Part shown: in pieces, positions 24,153-33,623 of the stretch
Numbering within the stretch: position 1 is the stretch's first letter
Layout of the letters: each line of letters opens with the position of its first letter
Assembly: GCA_026706815.1 (NCBI GenBank)
Contig: JAPOYA010000041.1
Coordinates: 166,500 to 221,917 of the forward strand
From: Acidimicrobiaceae bacterium
GTDB taxonomy: Bacteria; Actinomycetota; Acidimicrobiia; Acidimicrobiales; Aldehydirespiratoraceae
Length of the DNA: 55,418 nucleotides
Reading direction: 5' to 3'
Notes under the pieces: model-generated
What the model saw: the letters and a program-made list of their open reading frames with translations, nothing else
Told to the model about the DNA's origin: nothing
Database searches by the model: none
Program-made: the position numbers and the translations under genes

Positions 24153-25499
24153 TTGGCCAAAGTTGCATTCATCGGAGCGGGCAGCACCGTATTCGCCCGG
24201 AACCTCCTCAACGACCTGCTCGGTTTTGAGGACATTCGCGACTGCCTCGAGTTTCGGCTCCATGACATTGACCTGCAACGGCTTGAAACCTCCGAGATCG
24301 TGGCGCGGAGATTGGTGGAGGGCCACGGCGCGGCCGCGCAAGTCAGCGCCAGCACCGAGCTGCGAGCCGTCCTCGACCGCGCCGACTATGTGATCACCAT
24401 GTTCCAGGTCGGCGGCTACGAGCCGGCAACCGTGCTCGACTTCGACGTACCCGAACAATACGGACTCGAGCAGACCATCGCCGACACGATCGGCATCGGT
24501 GGCATCATGCGAGGTCTGCGCACCGTTCCAGTGCTGGTGGACGTGGGCCGAACCATGAGCGAACTCTGCGCGGACGCCGTGCTGCTCAACTACGCCAACC
24601 CCATGGCAATCAACATGTGGGGTCTGGCTGAACTCTGCGAAGTCGACGCATACGGACTCTGCCACAGCGTCCCCATCACCGCCCAACATCTTGCGACCGA
24701 CCTCGGCCTGCCGATCGAAGAGCTCGACTATCTGGTCGCCGGAATCAACCACATGGCCTTCTTCTTGCGGCTCGAGCACCAAGGCAAAGACCTGTACCCC
24801 GCACTCAAGACACTCCACACGGATCCAGCCGACGCGCCCAAGCGGAGCGAATGGCAGCTTCCCGACGCGGTCCGCTACGAGATGATGCGTCGACTCGGCT
24901 ATTTCGTCACCGAGTCAAGCGAGCACTTCGCCGAGTACACGCCGTACTTTCTCAAACAGGGCCGCTCCGACCTGATCGAGCGCTACGGGATTCCCGTGCG
25001 CGAGTACATGCGCCGATGCGAAAACCAGACTGCGGAATGGGACGAGCTGCGGGTCCGACTCGAATCCGGCGTCGACCTGATGGAACTGCCGGAGACCAAC
25101 GAGTTCGCCCCCCAGATAATTCACAGCCTCGAAACAGGCGAAGAACGCGAAGTGTACGTGAACGTGCCGAACCACGGCCTGATCGACAACCTGCCCACTG
25201 GCTGCATCGTCGAAGTACCCGCCAACGTCGACGGCAAAACCATCACCCCCTCGGTGATCGGCAGACTGCCACCGCAACTAGCGGCGCTGATGTCGACCAA
25301 CATCGCCCCGCAACAACTCACCGTCGAAGCGCTCAAAACCGGCAGCCGAGACCACGTCTACCACGCAGCGATGCTCGACCCTCACACCGCCGCCGAACTC
25401 GATCTCGAACAGATCTGGTCGCTGGTGGACGCATTGATGGAAGCTCACGGCGATTTCATCCCGGAACCGCTGCGAACACACGACCGAGGACCGGCCTGA
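24153..25499 (+). CDS. melA: Glycoside hydrolase family 4, alpha-galactosidase-like
   Basis: The 448-residue protein has the GH4 N-terminal NAD-binding fold (VAFIGAGSTVFARNLLNDLL), the metal and active-site block LNYANPMAINMWGL, and GLCHSVP with the conserved Cys and His. DTIGIGGIMRGLRTVPVL is typical of the alpha-galactosidase branch (MelA/AglA), rather than the 6-phospho-glucosidases. GH4 enzymes use NAD+ and Mn2+ in a redox-elimination mechanism. I chose the TTG at 24153 with GGGAG upstream, because the earlier ATG lies in the -10 box. It is the first gene of the operon with the sugar transporter. Substrate is inferred from galK next door (melibiose or raffinose type). Confidence 0.85.
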   Translation: MAKVAFIGAGSTVFARNLLNDLLGFEDIRDCLEFRLHDIDLQRLETSEIVARRLVEGHGAAAQVSASTELRAVLDRADYVITMFQVGGYEPATVLDFDVPEQYGLEQTIADTIGIGGIMRGLRTVPVLVDVGRTMSELCADAVLLNYANPMAINMWGLAELCEVDAYGLCHSVPITAQHLATDLGLPIEELDYLVAGINHMAFFLRLEHQGKDLYPALKTLHTDPADAPKRSEWQLPDAVRYEMMRRLGYFVTESSEHFAEYTPYFLKQGRSDLIERYGIPVREYMRRCENQTAEWDELRVRLESGVDLMELPETNEFAPQIIHSLETGEEREVYVNVPNHGLIDNLPTGCIVEVPANVDGKTITPSVIGRLPPQLAALMSTNIAPQQLTVEALKTGSRDHVYHAAMLDPHTAAELDLEQIWSLVDALMEAHGDFIPEPLRTHDRGPA

Positions 25500-25563
25500 C
25501 CATGCTCGGTGCTCCCAAGAACCCAACAAAACCTGGAAACTCCAGAAAACCCTAGGAGGGGAT

Positions 25564-26898
25564 ATGACCAGACCAACAGAGAGTTCACCAAAGCGCCGCG
25601 GCGCCGGACTGAACCGTCGAGACTTCATGATCGGAGGCGGGGCTGCCCTTGGTGGCGCAGCGCTGCTTGCCGCGTGCGGTGATGACGACGGCGGCGCCAC
25701 AGCCACGACCACCACCGCCGCGCCGACCACCACGGCCGACACGGGTCCGGGCAGCACCACCCTCGGCTCCAACTATTCCGGTGAGAAGAACCGGGAAGCC
25801 CTTGCCGCGGCCGTAGCCGCAACAGGCGTCGAGACGATGATCAACACCATCGACCACAACACCTACCAAGAGAACTTCAACACCTACATCCAGCAGCCGG
25901 ACGATGTGGTCTCGTGGTTCGCCGGCTACCGCATGCGGGCCTTTGCCGGCAAGGGCGTCCTCGGCGACATCTCCGATGTTTGGAGCGGCCTCAACGGCAT
26001 GTCCGCGGGCTTCAGGAGTGCCTCCTCTGGCCTCGACGGCAAGCAGTACTTCGTGCCGTTCTACTTCTACCCGTGGGCAGTCCACTACCGCAAGAGCCTG
26101 TTCGCCGACATGGGCTACTCGATCCCCACGACCTGGGACGAGTTCAAGGCGCTTTGCGACACGATGCAGGGAGACGGCATCACGCCACTGAGTGCGGCCA
26201 ACGACGGACGCTGGCCCCAGATGGGCATGTTCGACATGCTCAACCTGCGGGTCAACGGCTACGACTACCACGTCAGCCTGATGGGCGGCAAGGAGAGCTG
26301 GGAGAGCGCGGAGGTCAAGAACATCTTCTCGACCTGGTCGGAGATCCTTCCCTACTATCAGCCCGACGCCAATGGGCGCACCTGGGAGGACGGCGCAGGC
26401 GCCCTGCGCGACAAGCAGACGGGGATGTACCTGATCGGCACCTTCTTGACATCGCAGTACACCGAAGAAGAAGTCCTCGACGACATCGACTTCTTCCTGT
26501 TCCCCGAAGTCAACCCGGAGCACGGCCAGGACGCCATCGAGGCGCCCATCGACGGGTTCATGATGGCTGCGAGCCCCGAGAACGAGACCGCCGCCAAAGC
26601 ACTGCTCAGTGGTATGGGATCAGTCCCCGCCATCGATGCCTACATCGCGGTCGACCCCTCGGTTGTCGCCGCCAACAGCAACGCCGACACCAGTGGTTAC
26701 AACGCTCTGCAGCAGCGCTCCGCGGAAGCTGTGGGCTCGGCGAAGTACATCGCCCAGTTCCTCGACCGCGACACCGACCCAGACTTCGCAGCCAACGTGG
26801 CCGGGGTCGGCATAGCCGACTTCCTGGGCGCGCCAGGCGACATCGATACGATTCTGGCCGACATCGAAGCGAAGAAGCAGACCTACACTTTCGAGTGA
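25564..26898 (+). CDS. ABC sugar transporter, substrate-binding lipoprotein
   Basis: The 444-residue protein begins with a twin-arginine-type lipoprotein signal (NRRDFMIGGGAALGG, then LLAAC with the lipid-bearing Cys) and a Thr/Ala-rich linker. The rest is a family 1 extracellular sugar-binding protein (YFVPFYFYPWAVHYRKSLFADMG, TTWDEFKALCD). The ribosome binding site is strong (AGGAGGGG, 6 nt before the ATG). It lies 64 nt after the GH4 gene and is followed by two permeases. It should capture an alpha-galactoside outside the membrane. Confidence 0.92.
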   Translation: MTRPTESSPKRRGAGLNRRDFMIGGGAALGGAALLAACGDDDGGATATTTTAAPTTTADTGPGSTTLGSNYSGEKNREALAAAVAATGVETMINTIDHNTYQENFNTYIQQPDDVVSWFAGYRMRAFAGKGVLGDISDVWSGLNGMSAGFRSASSGLDGKQYFVPFYFYPWAVHYRKSLFADMGYSIPTTWDEFKALCDTMQGDGITPLSAANDGRWPQMGMFDMLNLRVNGYDYHVSLMGGKESWESAEVKNIFSTWSEILPYYQPDANGRTWEDGAGALRDKQTGMYLIGTFLTSQYTEEEVLDDIDFFLFPEVNPEHGQDAIEAPIDGFMMAASPENETAAKALLSGMGSVPAIDAYIAVDPSVVAANSNADTSGYNALQQRSAEAVGSAKYIAQFLDRDTDPDFAANVAGVGIADFLGAPGDIDTILADIEAKKQTYTFE

Positions 26899-26926
26899 TC
26901 CAGGACAAACTGCTAGGGTCCCCTCC

Positions 26927-27913
26927 ATGGAAGCGACGGCGGCGTCATCGCTGAAGCCTCGCCGAGGCGCGCGCCGCCGTCGCTCGTCCACACTCACCGG
27001 CAGAGACCGGATGTGGCTGTGGTTCATGGTGGGAATCCCGGCGTTCCTTCACATAGCCCTGGTCTGGGTGCCGGCGGCGTCGACCGTGGCCCTGTCGTTC
27101 TCCGAATGGGACAACCTGGCCCCGCTGAGCGATATCAGCGCCACCGGGTTCCGGAACTACTGGATTGTCTTCACGATCTTCGAAGCCGACCTTTTCGGGG
27201 CATTGTTCAACAACTTGATGCTGGTCGTGTGGCTGACCGTCTGCTCGGCGATCGGCATGCTGTTCGCCTACCTGCTCGACAAGAACATCCGCGGCACAGC
27301 GATCTATCAGAGCATCTACTACTTCCCGGTCGTGCTGTCGCTCGCGGTCGTCGGCTTCATATGGAAGTCGACGATGTTCTCACGAGACCGGGGGCTGCTC
27401 AACGAAATCTGGCCCGGAGGCCCGGTCGACTTCGTCGGCGACGGCACCAAGCTGTTCTCCTTCGACATCCCCTTCCTGGATCCGGCGCTGGGACTCTCCA
27501 AGAACTTCGCAGCGCTGCTCGTGGCGATGGCCTGGCGACACATCGGCTACATCATGGTCATGTACCTGGCCGGTTTGAAAGCGGTGGACCCGGCATTGCG
27601 CGAAGCGGCCCAGATCGACGGCTGCAACGAATGGCAGTCCTTCCGTCGGGTGGTGTTCCCCTCGCTGCGGCCGATCAATGTGATCGTGGTGGTGATCACC
27701 GTGATCGAAGCCCTCCGCGCCTACGACATCATCGCTGCTCTCAACGAACCGCGCGGAACCGACGTCATGGGCACGCTCGTGACCAAGAGCCTGCTGGGCG
27801 AAGGCGGCGGTCGTGTCGGATTCGGATCCGCCTATGGCGTTGTGCTGCTGCTGCTGTGCCTGGGGTTCATCATCTGGTACGTCACGAACCACTATCGAGA
27901 GTCGGAGATATGA
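26927..27913 (+). CDS. ABC sugar transporter permease (MalF/UgpA type)
   Basis: The 328-residue protein has a basic N-terminus and six membrane helices. The cytoplasmic EAA loop is visible as EAAQIDGCNEWQSFRRVVFPSLRP (residues split over 220-245), which docks on the ATPase. It starts 28 nt after the binding protein and overlaps the second permease by 4 nt (ATGA). Confidence 0.92.
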   Translation: MEATAASSLKPRRGARRRRSSTLTGRDRMWLWFMVGIPAFLHIALVWVPAASTVALSFSEWDNLAPLSDISATGFRNYWIVFTIFEADLFGALFNNLMLVVWLTVCSAIGMLFAYLLDKNIRGTAIYQSIYYFPVVLSLAVVGFIWKSTMFSRDRGLLNEIWPGGPVDFVGDGTKLFSFDIPFLDPALGLSKNFAALLVAMAWRHIGYIMVMYLAGLKAVDPALREAAQIDGCNEWQSFRRVVFPSLRPINVIVVVITVIEALRAYDIIAALNEPRGTDVMGTLVTKSLLGEGGGRVGFGSAYGVVLLLLCLGFIIWYVTNHYRESEI

Positions 27914-28878
27914 GTGCCGTGACCTTCGACAGCCGCCTGGGCTCGGAAGCGGCAGATCCCGACGGCGAGTTGCTGGACGAGGTCCGCGCTCGTCGTGCTC
28001 GACGGCGGGGCTCCAGAGTCAAGCCGATGCGCGTGCTGCTGCACAGTTTCCTGGTGGTGATGGCAATCGGCTGGCTAATCCCGATCGGCACGGCGATCTA
28101 CAACTCGTTTCGCGACTACCAGACCGACACGCAGCCCAACGGCCCGTTCGCGGCGCCCGAGATGCTCACGCTCGACAACTACCGCGCCGCTTGGAACGTC
28201 GGGGAGATGTCCAAGACGTTCGGCAACACCGCCTTCATCGTCATCCCCGCGTTGTTCCTGACCCTGCTATTGGCAGCGATCGTTGCCTATGTGTGCACCC
28301 GCTACAGCTGGAAGTTCAACATCGTCTTCCTGGTGCTGTTCACGGCCGGAAACTTGATGCCTCAACAAGTGCTGTTTCAACCGCTGTTCCAGTTCTTCAA
28401 GCACATGCCCTGGCCTGACTTGATCTCCGACACCAACACCGGCAATCTCCTGGGCACCAAGATCGCGGTGATCCTGATCCATGTGGCGTTCCAAATAGGC
28501 TTCTGTACCTTCGTGCTCTCCAATTTCATGAAAACCATCCCCAAGGAGATCAGCGAAGCCGCGGCGGTCGACGGCGCCGGAGTTTGGCGAGGCTTCTTTC
28601 AGGTGATTCTGCCGCTGACCCGGCCCGCCCTCGCCGCGCTCGGCACCTTGGAGTTCACCTGGCTGTACAACGACTTCTTCTGGGGCTCGGTGTTGCTCAA
28701 CCAGGGCGACGAACGTCCGATCACATCGTCGATCGCGGTGCTCAACGGCCAGTACGGAAGCGACTTCAACCTAGTGGCCGCAGCGTCGACTCTGATCGCG
28801 CTGCCAACGCTGATCGTCTACCTGGTGCTGCAGAAGCAGTTCATCTCCGGTCTGACGCTTGGAGCCAGCAAAGGCTGA
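27910..28878 (+). CDS. ABC sugar transporter permease (MalG/UgpE type)
   Basis: The 322-residue protein has six membrane helices and the EAA motif EAAAVDGAGVWRGFF. A longer frame runs upstream through the first permease, but the overlap ATG at 27910 gives the right length and start. It is unusual in a longer periplasmic loop after helix 1 (NSFRDYQTDTQPNG). A 12-bp tandem duplication (28867-28878 and 28879-28890) spans its stop codon. It is the last gene of the operon; the ATPase lies downstream on the other strand. Confidence 0.92.
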   Translation: MSAVTFDSRLGSEAADPDGELLDEVRARRARRRGSRVKPMRVLLHSFLVVMAIGWLIPIGTAIYNSFRDYQTDTQPNGPFAAPEMLTLDNYRAAWNVGEMSKTFGNTAFIVIPALFLTLLLAAIVAYVCTRYSWKFNIVFLVLFTAGNLMPQQVLFQPLFQFFKHMPWPDLISDTNTGNLLGTKIAVILIHVAFQIGFCTFVLSNFMKTIPKEISEAAAVDGAGVWRGFFQVILPLTRPALAALGTLEFTWLYNDFFWGSVLLNQGDERPITSSIAVLNGQYGSDFNLVAAASTLIALPTLIVYLVLQKQFISGLTLGASKG

Positions 28879-28985
28879 AGCAAAGGCTGAGCTGCCCCTC
28901 GCGCTGATTTGACCCTCGCGCCGAGCTGCCCCTCAGTCGAGTCGAGCTACAGCCAGTTGCCTGTCGGCTGCGCGGAACCCCGGGT

Positions 28986-30065
28986 TCAGTTGTCGGCGAG
29001 GCGAGCTCCGGTCTCGGCGTCGAAAAGGTGGATCGAATCGGGTTGTGGCACGAGGCTCACCCGGTCGCCTCGTTGAGATGAGCTCAAACCCTCCGTGCGG
29101 ACCACGACCTCGCGTTGGTCGGCGCCTTCAGCAGTGCAGTAGAGGTAGGACTCCGAACCGAGCTCTTCGACGAGGTTGACGGTTGCGTTGAGTCCTCCGT
29201 CGCTGGCAGTGCTCCAGTTCTCGGGCCGCACGCCGATTGTGAGCGCGTCGGATGTGGCTCCGCTGGACTGTTCAGGCGTGAGCGGGACCTCCAACGAACC
29301 CGTACGCGCCACATTGTCGCTGATCGTGCCGTCAAGGAGATTCATCGCGGGCGAGCCGATGAAGCCGGCGACGAACAGGTTCGCCGGACGGGTGAACAGC
29401 TCCCGTGGAGTAGCGCATTGCATCAGAATGCCGTCTTTGAGCACCGCCACGCGATCGGCCATGGTCATCGCCTCGACCTGATCGTGGGTGACATAAACAG
29501 TCGTCACAGCCAGACGCCTCTGCAACGCCGCGATCTGCGTTCGCGTCTGAACCCGCAGCTTGGCGTCGAGATTGGAGAGAGGCTCGTCCATCAAGAACGC
29601 TTGAGGCTGGCGCACAATCGCCCGGCCCATCGCAACCCGTTGCCTCTGGCCACCCGAGAGTTTCGCAGGCTTGCGATTCAGGTAATCGGTCAAGTCGAGC
29701 ATCTCGGCTGCCTCGGCGACTCGTTTGGCGCGTTCGCCCTTGTCGACTTTGGCGATCTTGAGGTGGAACCCGATGTTCTCGGCGGTGGTCATGTGCGGAT
29801 ACAACGCATAGTTCTGGAAGACCATGGCGATATCACGGTCCTTGGGCGGCACCGTCGTGACGTCCCGGTCGCCGATATAGATCTCGCCGTAGTCGACCGG
29901 CTCGAGCCCGGCGAGCATCCTCAGAGTCGTGGATTTTCCACAGCCCGACGGGCCTACGAGAACAAGGAACTCACCGTCCTCGATTTCCAGGTCCAGGCGG
30001 TCGACAGCGGGCGGGTCTCCGTCGTTGTACACCCTTGTGGCTTGATCGAAAGTTACGGTGGCCAT
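28986..30065 (-). CDS. ABC sugar transporter ATPase, MsmK/UgpC type
   Basis: The 359-residue protein has Walker A (GPSGCGKSTT, about 39), the signature KLSGGQRQR, Walker B (AFLMDEPLSNLDAKLR) and a C-terminal TOBE/regulatory domain (about 235-359). It should drive the sugar permeases encoded convergently just upstream, but such ATPases often serve several importers. Its separate promoter and opposite strand fit a shared role. GAGG lies 6 nt before the ATG. Confidence 0.92.
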   Translation of the reverse strand: MATVTFDQATRVYNDGDPPAVDRLDLEIEDGEFLVLVGPSGCGKSTTLRMLAGLEPVDYGEIYIGDRDVTTVPPKDRDIAMVFQNYALYPHMTTAENIGFHLKIAKVDKGERAKRVAEAAEMLDLTDYLNRKPAKLSGGQRQRVAMGRAIVRQPQAFLMDEPLSNLDAKLRVQTRTQIAALQRRLAVTTVYVTHDQVEAMTMADRVAVLKDGILMQCATPRELFTRPANLFVAGFIGSPAMNLLDGTISDNVARTGSLEVPLTPEQSSGATSDALTIGVRPENWSTASDGGLNATVNLVEELGSESYLYCTAEGADQREVVVRTEGLSSSQRGDRVSLVPQPDSIHLFDAETGARLADN

Positions 30066-30273
30066 CAGCGCCTCTGTTCTCTGGCTTCAGTGTTCATTGT
30101 CTTGAGCGTTCTTGTCGTGGCGCAACACTACATGGCGAGACCGAACAGGGTCTAAGGCGAGGGAGTGAGTTTCGATCAGCCGGCGTTCTGTCATTGTGGG
30201 GCTGAGAGTAGCTAGGGTGCGGTAACGCATCGGCGCGCTTCCCCCAGAGCAGGCACTCACAAAGGACAGCGCG

Positions 30274-30936
30274 GTGGGCAAAGGCGAGGCGATTCAGCAA
30301 TGGGCTGATTCGGTCGCGGACCGGCTCGGGGTGGGCATCTGGGGATTCGTCGCAGGCTTGGCTGCGATAATCGCCGCGGCCGTGGGCGGCTGGTGGGCCT
30401 TGGCGTCGCCGGATGTGACCCCCGCCGAGGAGATACTGCCGAGAGTCGTGAACGCACCCGCTTCAGTGGTCGTCGAAGCGTCTCAGGCGACGGAGTCGGG
30501 TGGGCGGATTGTGGTTCACGTCGACGGCGCGGTCGTGCTGCCCGGGGTGCACGAACTCGCCGCGGGGTCCCGCGTTCACGATGCCATCGACGCCGCCGAC
30601 GGCTTGACCGCGGACGCGGACCGCTCTCGGCTCAACCTTGCAGCGCAATTGGCCGACGGTCAGCGGGTCTGGGTCCCAGCAGTGGGGGAGCCGGAACCGG
30701 CGGTGGTCGACATGGCCGCGCCTGGCGCCGTCGGCGTCCCCGGTGCTCCGGTCGACCTGAACACCGCGGATCTCGCGACACTGGAGACGCTTCCAGGAAT
30801 CGGGCCGAGCATTGCCGCTGCAATCATCGGCCACCGTCAGGAGCACGGCGCGTTCAGCCGAGTAGAAGGGCTGCTCGAAGTTCCAGGGATCGGTCGGGCG
30901 AAACTGGAGCAGCTCCTGTTGCTGGTAACCGTGTGA
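30274..30936 (+). CDS. comEA: ComEA-like DNA-binding competence protein
   Basis: The 220-residue protein has a membrane helix near the N-terminus (about 24-46), a SLBB-like domain (VVHVDGAVVLPGVHELAAGSRV), an Ala/Pro linker and two HhH motifs at the C-terminus (VDLNTADLATLETLPGIGPSIAAAII and FSRVEGLLEVPGIGRAKLEQL; each shown over separate stretches). It binds incoming DNA outside the membrane. It starts at a GTG with AAAGGA 8 nt upstream, and its stop overlaps the comEC start. Confidence 0.9.
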   Translation: MGKGEAIQQWADSVADRLGVGIWGFVAGLAAIIAAAVGGWWALASPDVTPAEEILPRVVNAPASVVVEASQATESGGRIVVHVDGAVVLPGVHELAAGSRVHDAIDAADGLTADADRSRLNLAAQLADGQRVWVPAVGEPEPAVVDMAAPGAVGVPGAPVDLNTADLATLETLPGIGPSIAAAIIGHRQEHGAFSRVEGLLEVPGIGRAKLEQLLLLVTV

Positions 30937-32678
30937 GCGCGCACCTGGTGGCTGTGGCCGCGGCGTTGGGAGCCTGGTGGATGTTCGCGGTCTCGCTGCC
31001 CGTTCTGACCGTGATGGCCTTGGTGACGTGTTGGAGGCGACACATCGCGTTGGTCCTCCTGTTGGCGTTCGTCGCTGTCGGAACCCGTGGAGCTGCGGCT
31101 CTCGACGCATTGGACCCCCCGGCAGCAGACTCTTTCTCGGGCTGGGTCACCCTGCTCGACGACCCCCGGCCGGTCGGCACGGTGGGAGTTGTGGCCACGG
31201 TGCGGTATGAACGCAAGCGGCTGACCGCTGTGGCTCATGGCGCACCTGCAGCGCGGCTCGACGACGCCTTGGCCGGAGAACGGCTCTTGTTGAGCGGTCG
31301 TGTCGCTCCCGTGAGCCCCCAAGACTCATATGCCCACTGGCGCCACGTTGTCGGCAGGGTGGCCGTCGAGTCGGTCGAGGGTCGCGAACAGGGATCACCG
31401 GTGTCCCGGTTCGCCAACACGGTGCGCAGAACGCTCGTCGGCGGGGCCGGTTCTCTGAGTCGCAGCGACCGCGCCATATTTCTGGGCATGGTGATCGGCG
31501 ACGACCGCGGCCAGACAGCGGTCGTCGCCGATGACTTCCGAGCGGCCGGTCTGGGTCATCTGCTGGTGGTCTCAGGACAGAACGTGGCTTTCGTGCTTGC
31601 GGTGGTGGCCCCTCTCGCCGGCCGCTTCAGACCGGCGTTCCGAGCGCTGTGGCTTTTTGCCGCGTTGTTGCTGTTCGCGGTGATCACCAGATTCGAGCCC
31701 TCCGTGCTGAGGGCCGTCGCCATGGCCGGCGCGGGGATCGGGGCTTCGGTCATGGGCACGCCGATAGACGGAAGACGGGCGCTTTCCTGGGCCGTGGCAG
31801 CGCTGTTGCTGATTGATCCTTTCCTGGTGCATCTGGTGGCGTTTCAGCTGTCGGTAGCGGCCACGGCCGGCATCGTCTGGTGGTCGGCCCGGCTCGCGGA
31901 CCGCTTCGCTGGACCGGCCTGGCTGCGAGTGCCGATGGCGACGACCGCGGCCGCGCAGTTGGCGGTGTCGCCCGTGTTGCTGGGCTTGTTCGGCCCGCTG
32001 CCGCTGGCTTCGCTTCCGGCGAACCTGTTGGCAGGGCCGGTTTCAGGCGCTGTGATGGTCTGGGGCTGCACCGGCGGACTGCTCGCCGGCGTGGTCGGTG
32101 GCATCGTCGCGGACATGATCCATCTGCCCAGCAAGGTGATGCTCTGGTGGATCGGCGGCGTTGCCTCCCGTGCCGCTGTGGGCCCGCAGGCAACCCTCGG
32201 CGCGGTGTCGATTGTGCTGCTGGGAGCGGCCGCGTTGCTGGCAATTCCCAAGGTCCGGCTGATGACGCTCGCCGCCGGTGCCACGGCGTCTCTGGTGGCG
32301 TTGGCGGCCTTGCTCTCGGCCCCGACCCTTGCGGTCGGCGACCATCGTCTGGCGGGGGAGTCGCGGGCGATTGTCTCGGGCCAAGGGAACTTGGTGCTGG
32401 TGCTTGACAATCCGCCGACGCGAGCCCTAGTCGAATCGTTGCGGGTTGCCGGAGGGGGAAGACCCGATCTGGCCATTGCTCTCGACGGAGACCGCGCCGA
32501 CGCTGAAGCGGTGCTGGCGCTGGCCGAGCGGTTCGGGGACTTTCCGGTGGCCGCCCCGCCGATGCATCGTGTGCCGGGTGGCCGCACGGTACAGACTGGG
32601 CAAACCGTGGAGCTGGACGATCTGACTGTGCGCTTCGAGCGGGTCGAGCCGCGACTGGAGATAACCGTGCGGCGTTGA
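30933..32678 (+). CDS. comEC: ComEC/Rec2-like competence membrane protein, lacking a clear nuclease domain
   Basis: From the GTG at 30933 (overlapping comEA by 4 nt) the protein has 581 residues. An N-terminal part with the DUF4131-like region precedes the Competence domain (about 170-440): GHLLVVSGQNVAFVLAV with the family SGxN motif, then several helices. Full-length ComEC proteins have a C-terminal metallo-beta-lactamase domain with an HxHxDH motif. Here the last 110 residues show no such motif, only a short soluble tail. The channel part is intact. Confidence 0.85.
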   Translation: MSAHLVAVAAALGAWWMFAVSLPVLTVMALVTCWRRHIALVLLLAFVAVGTRGAAALDALDPPAADSFSGWVTLLDDPRPVGTVGVVATVRYERKRLTAVAHGAPAARLDDALAGERLLLSGRVAPVSPQDSYAHWRHVVGRVAVESVEGREQGSPVSRFANTVRRTLVGGAGSLSRSDRAIFLGMVIGDDRGQTAVVADDFRAAGLGHLLVVSGQNVAFVLAVVAPLAGRFRPAFRALWLFAALLLFAVITRFEPSVLRAVAMAGAGIGASVMGTPIDGRRALSWAVAALLLIDPFLVHLVAFQLSVAATAGIVWWSARLADRFAGPAWLRVPMATTAAAQLAVSPVLLGLFGPLPLASLPANLLAGPVSGAVMVWGCTGGLLAGVVGGIVADMIHLPSKVMLWWIGGVASRAAVGPQATLGAVSIVLLGAAALLAIPKVRLMTLAAGATASLVALAALLSAPTLAVGDHRLAGESRAIVSGQGNLVLVLDNPPTRALVESLRVAGGGRPDLAIALDGDRADAEAVLALAERFGDFPVAAPPMHRVPGGRTVQTGQTVELDDLTVRFERVEPRLEITVRR

Positions 32679-32723
32679 GTCGGCTCGTAGTCGAACCGAG
32701 TGCTCCTTGTCGCAGTCTGCGTG

Positions 32724-32729
32724 TAAGGT
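32724..32729 (+). promoter_or_regulatory. -10 box of the folP-like gene (TAAGGT)
   Basis: TAAGGT lies 7 nt before the ATG at 32737, with no ribosome binding site. A leaderless mRNA is expected. No matching -35 is visible at 17 bp. Confidence 0.4.
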
Positions 32730-32736
32730 CCGCTCG

Positions 32737-33606
32737 ATGTTCCTCGAATTGGGCGACACACGCTTTGACGTGACTGATCGCGCGCTCGTGATGGGCATTC
32801 TGAATCGAACGCCCGACTCCTTTTTCGACAGCGGAAAATACTGGGATTTCGATGATTTTCTGCGCCAGGCGGAACTTCTGGTCGACCAGGGAGCCGACTT
32901 TTTGGACGTTGGAGGAGTCAAGGCAGGTCCCGGACCGGAAGTGACTCCGCAAGCCGAGATCGAGCGGGTGGTTCCGGCCATCGAAGCTCTGCGAACACGT
33001 TTCGACCTGCCCGTCTCGGTCGACACTTTCAGAGCCTCGGTGCTCGAGGAATCGCTCAGAGCCGGGGCCGTGGTCGGCAACGACATCAGCGGGTTCGCGG
33101 ACCCCGACTACCTCAGAGTCGCCTCCGAGCACGGCGCTTCGGTGGTCGCTGCACATGTGCGCATCGGCCCCCGCATTCCCGACCCGCAGCCTCGCTACAA
33201 GAACCTTCGCGCCGAGGTGGCCGAGTTCTTGCGGGTGCGTGCGGAGGCCGCTCTGGCAGCGGGGATTCCACCCAACAGAATCATGATCGACGCCGGACTC
33301 GATTTGGGGAAGACGCCCGCCATGTCAACCGAGTTGATGCGCCACAGCGACGATCTCGCCGGCTTGGGGTTCGCAGTTTTCTTGTCGGCCTCCAATAAGG
33401 GCTTTCTCGGCGAGCTGACCGGCACTCTGGTGGACGACCGGACCGACGCCACGCTGGGTGCGCATGCCCTGGGAATCGCTCTCGGTTGCCGGGTGCTCCG
33501 AGCCCACGATGTCGCCGGCAGCCGTCGTGTCGCAGACATGATGGCCCTGTTGTTGCGAAATCGCCGCGCCGGTCGGGTCGGCGCTGCGAACAAGAGTGGG
33601 AACTAG
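32737..33606 (+). CDS. folP: Dihydropteroate synthase-like protein
   Basis: The 289-residue TIM-barrel protein carries DHPS signatures: MGILNRTPDSFFDSG (motif 1), ADFLDVGGVKAGPG (motif 2, where most DHPS have DIGGESTRPG), SVDTFRASV, and DAGLDLGKT. The second motif lacks the usual STRPG, and the later SASNKGFLGEL replaces the common SRKSFIG. This resembles the FolP2 paralogue of actinobacteria, whose catalytic activity is doubtful. No other folate gene is nearby. The start is the ATG 7 nt after a -10 box. Confidence 0.8.
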   Translation: MFLELGDTRFDVTDRALVMGILNRTPDSFFDSGKYWDFDDFLRQAELLVDQGADFLDVGGVKAGPGPEVTPQAEIERVVPAIEALRTRFDLPVSVDTFRASVLEESLRAGAVVGNDISGFADPDYLRVASEHGASVVAAHVRIGPRIPDPQPRYKNLRAEVAEFLRVRAEAALAAGIPPNRIMIDAGLDLGKTPAMSTELMRHSDDLAGLGFAVFLSASNKGFLGELTGTLVDDRTDATLGAHALGIALGCRVLRAHDVAGSRRVADMMALLLRNRRAGRVGAANKSGN

Positions 33607-33623
33607 AGGAAGAGCGCGCTCAG

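Noticed and set aside
27013..28878. A 621-codon frame over both sugar permeases
   Set aside because: The first half is the wrong frame of the first permease. The second permease starts at the ATGA overlap at 27910.
30393..32678. A single 761-codon frame that would join comEA and comEC
   Set aside because: The first 180 codons are the wrong frame of comEA. The comEC start overlapping the comEA stop explains the rest.
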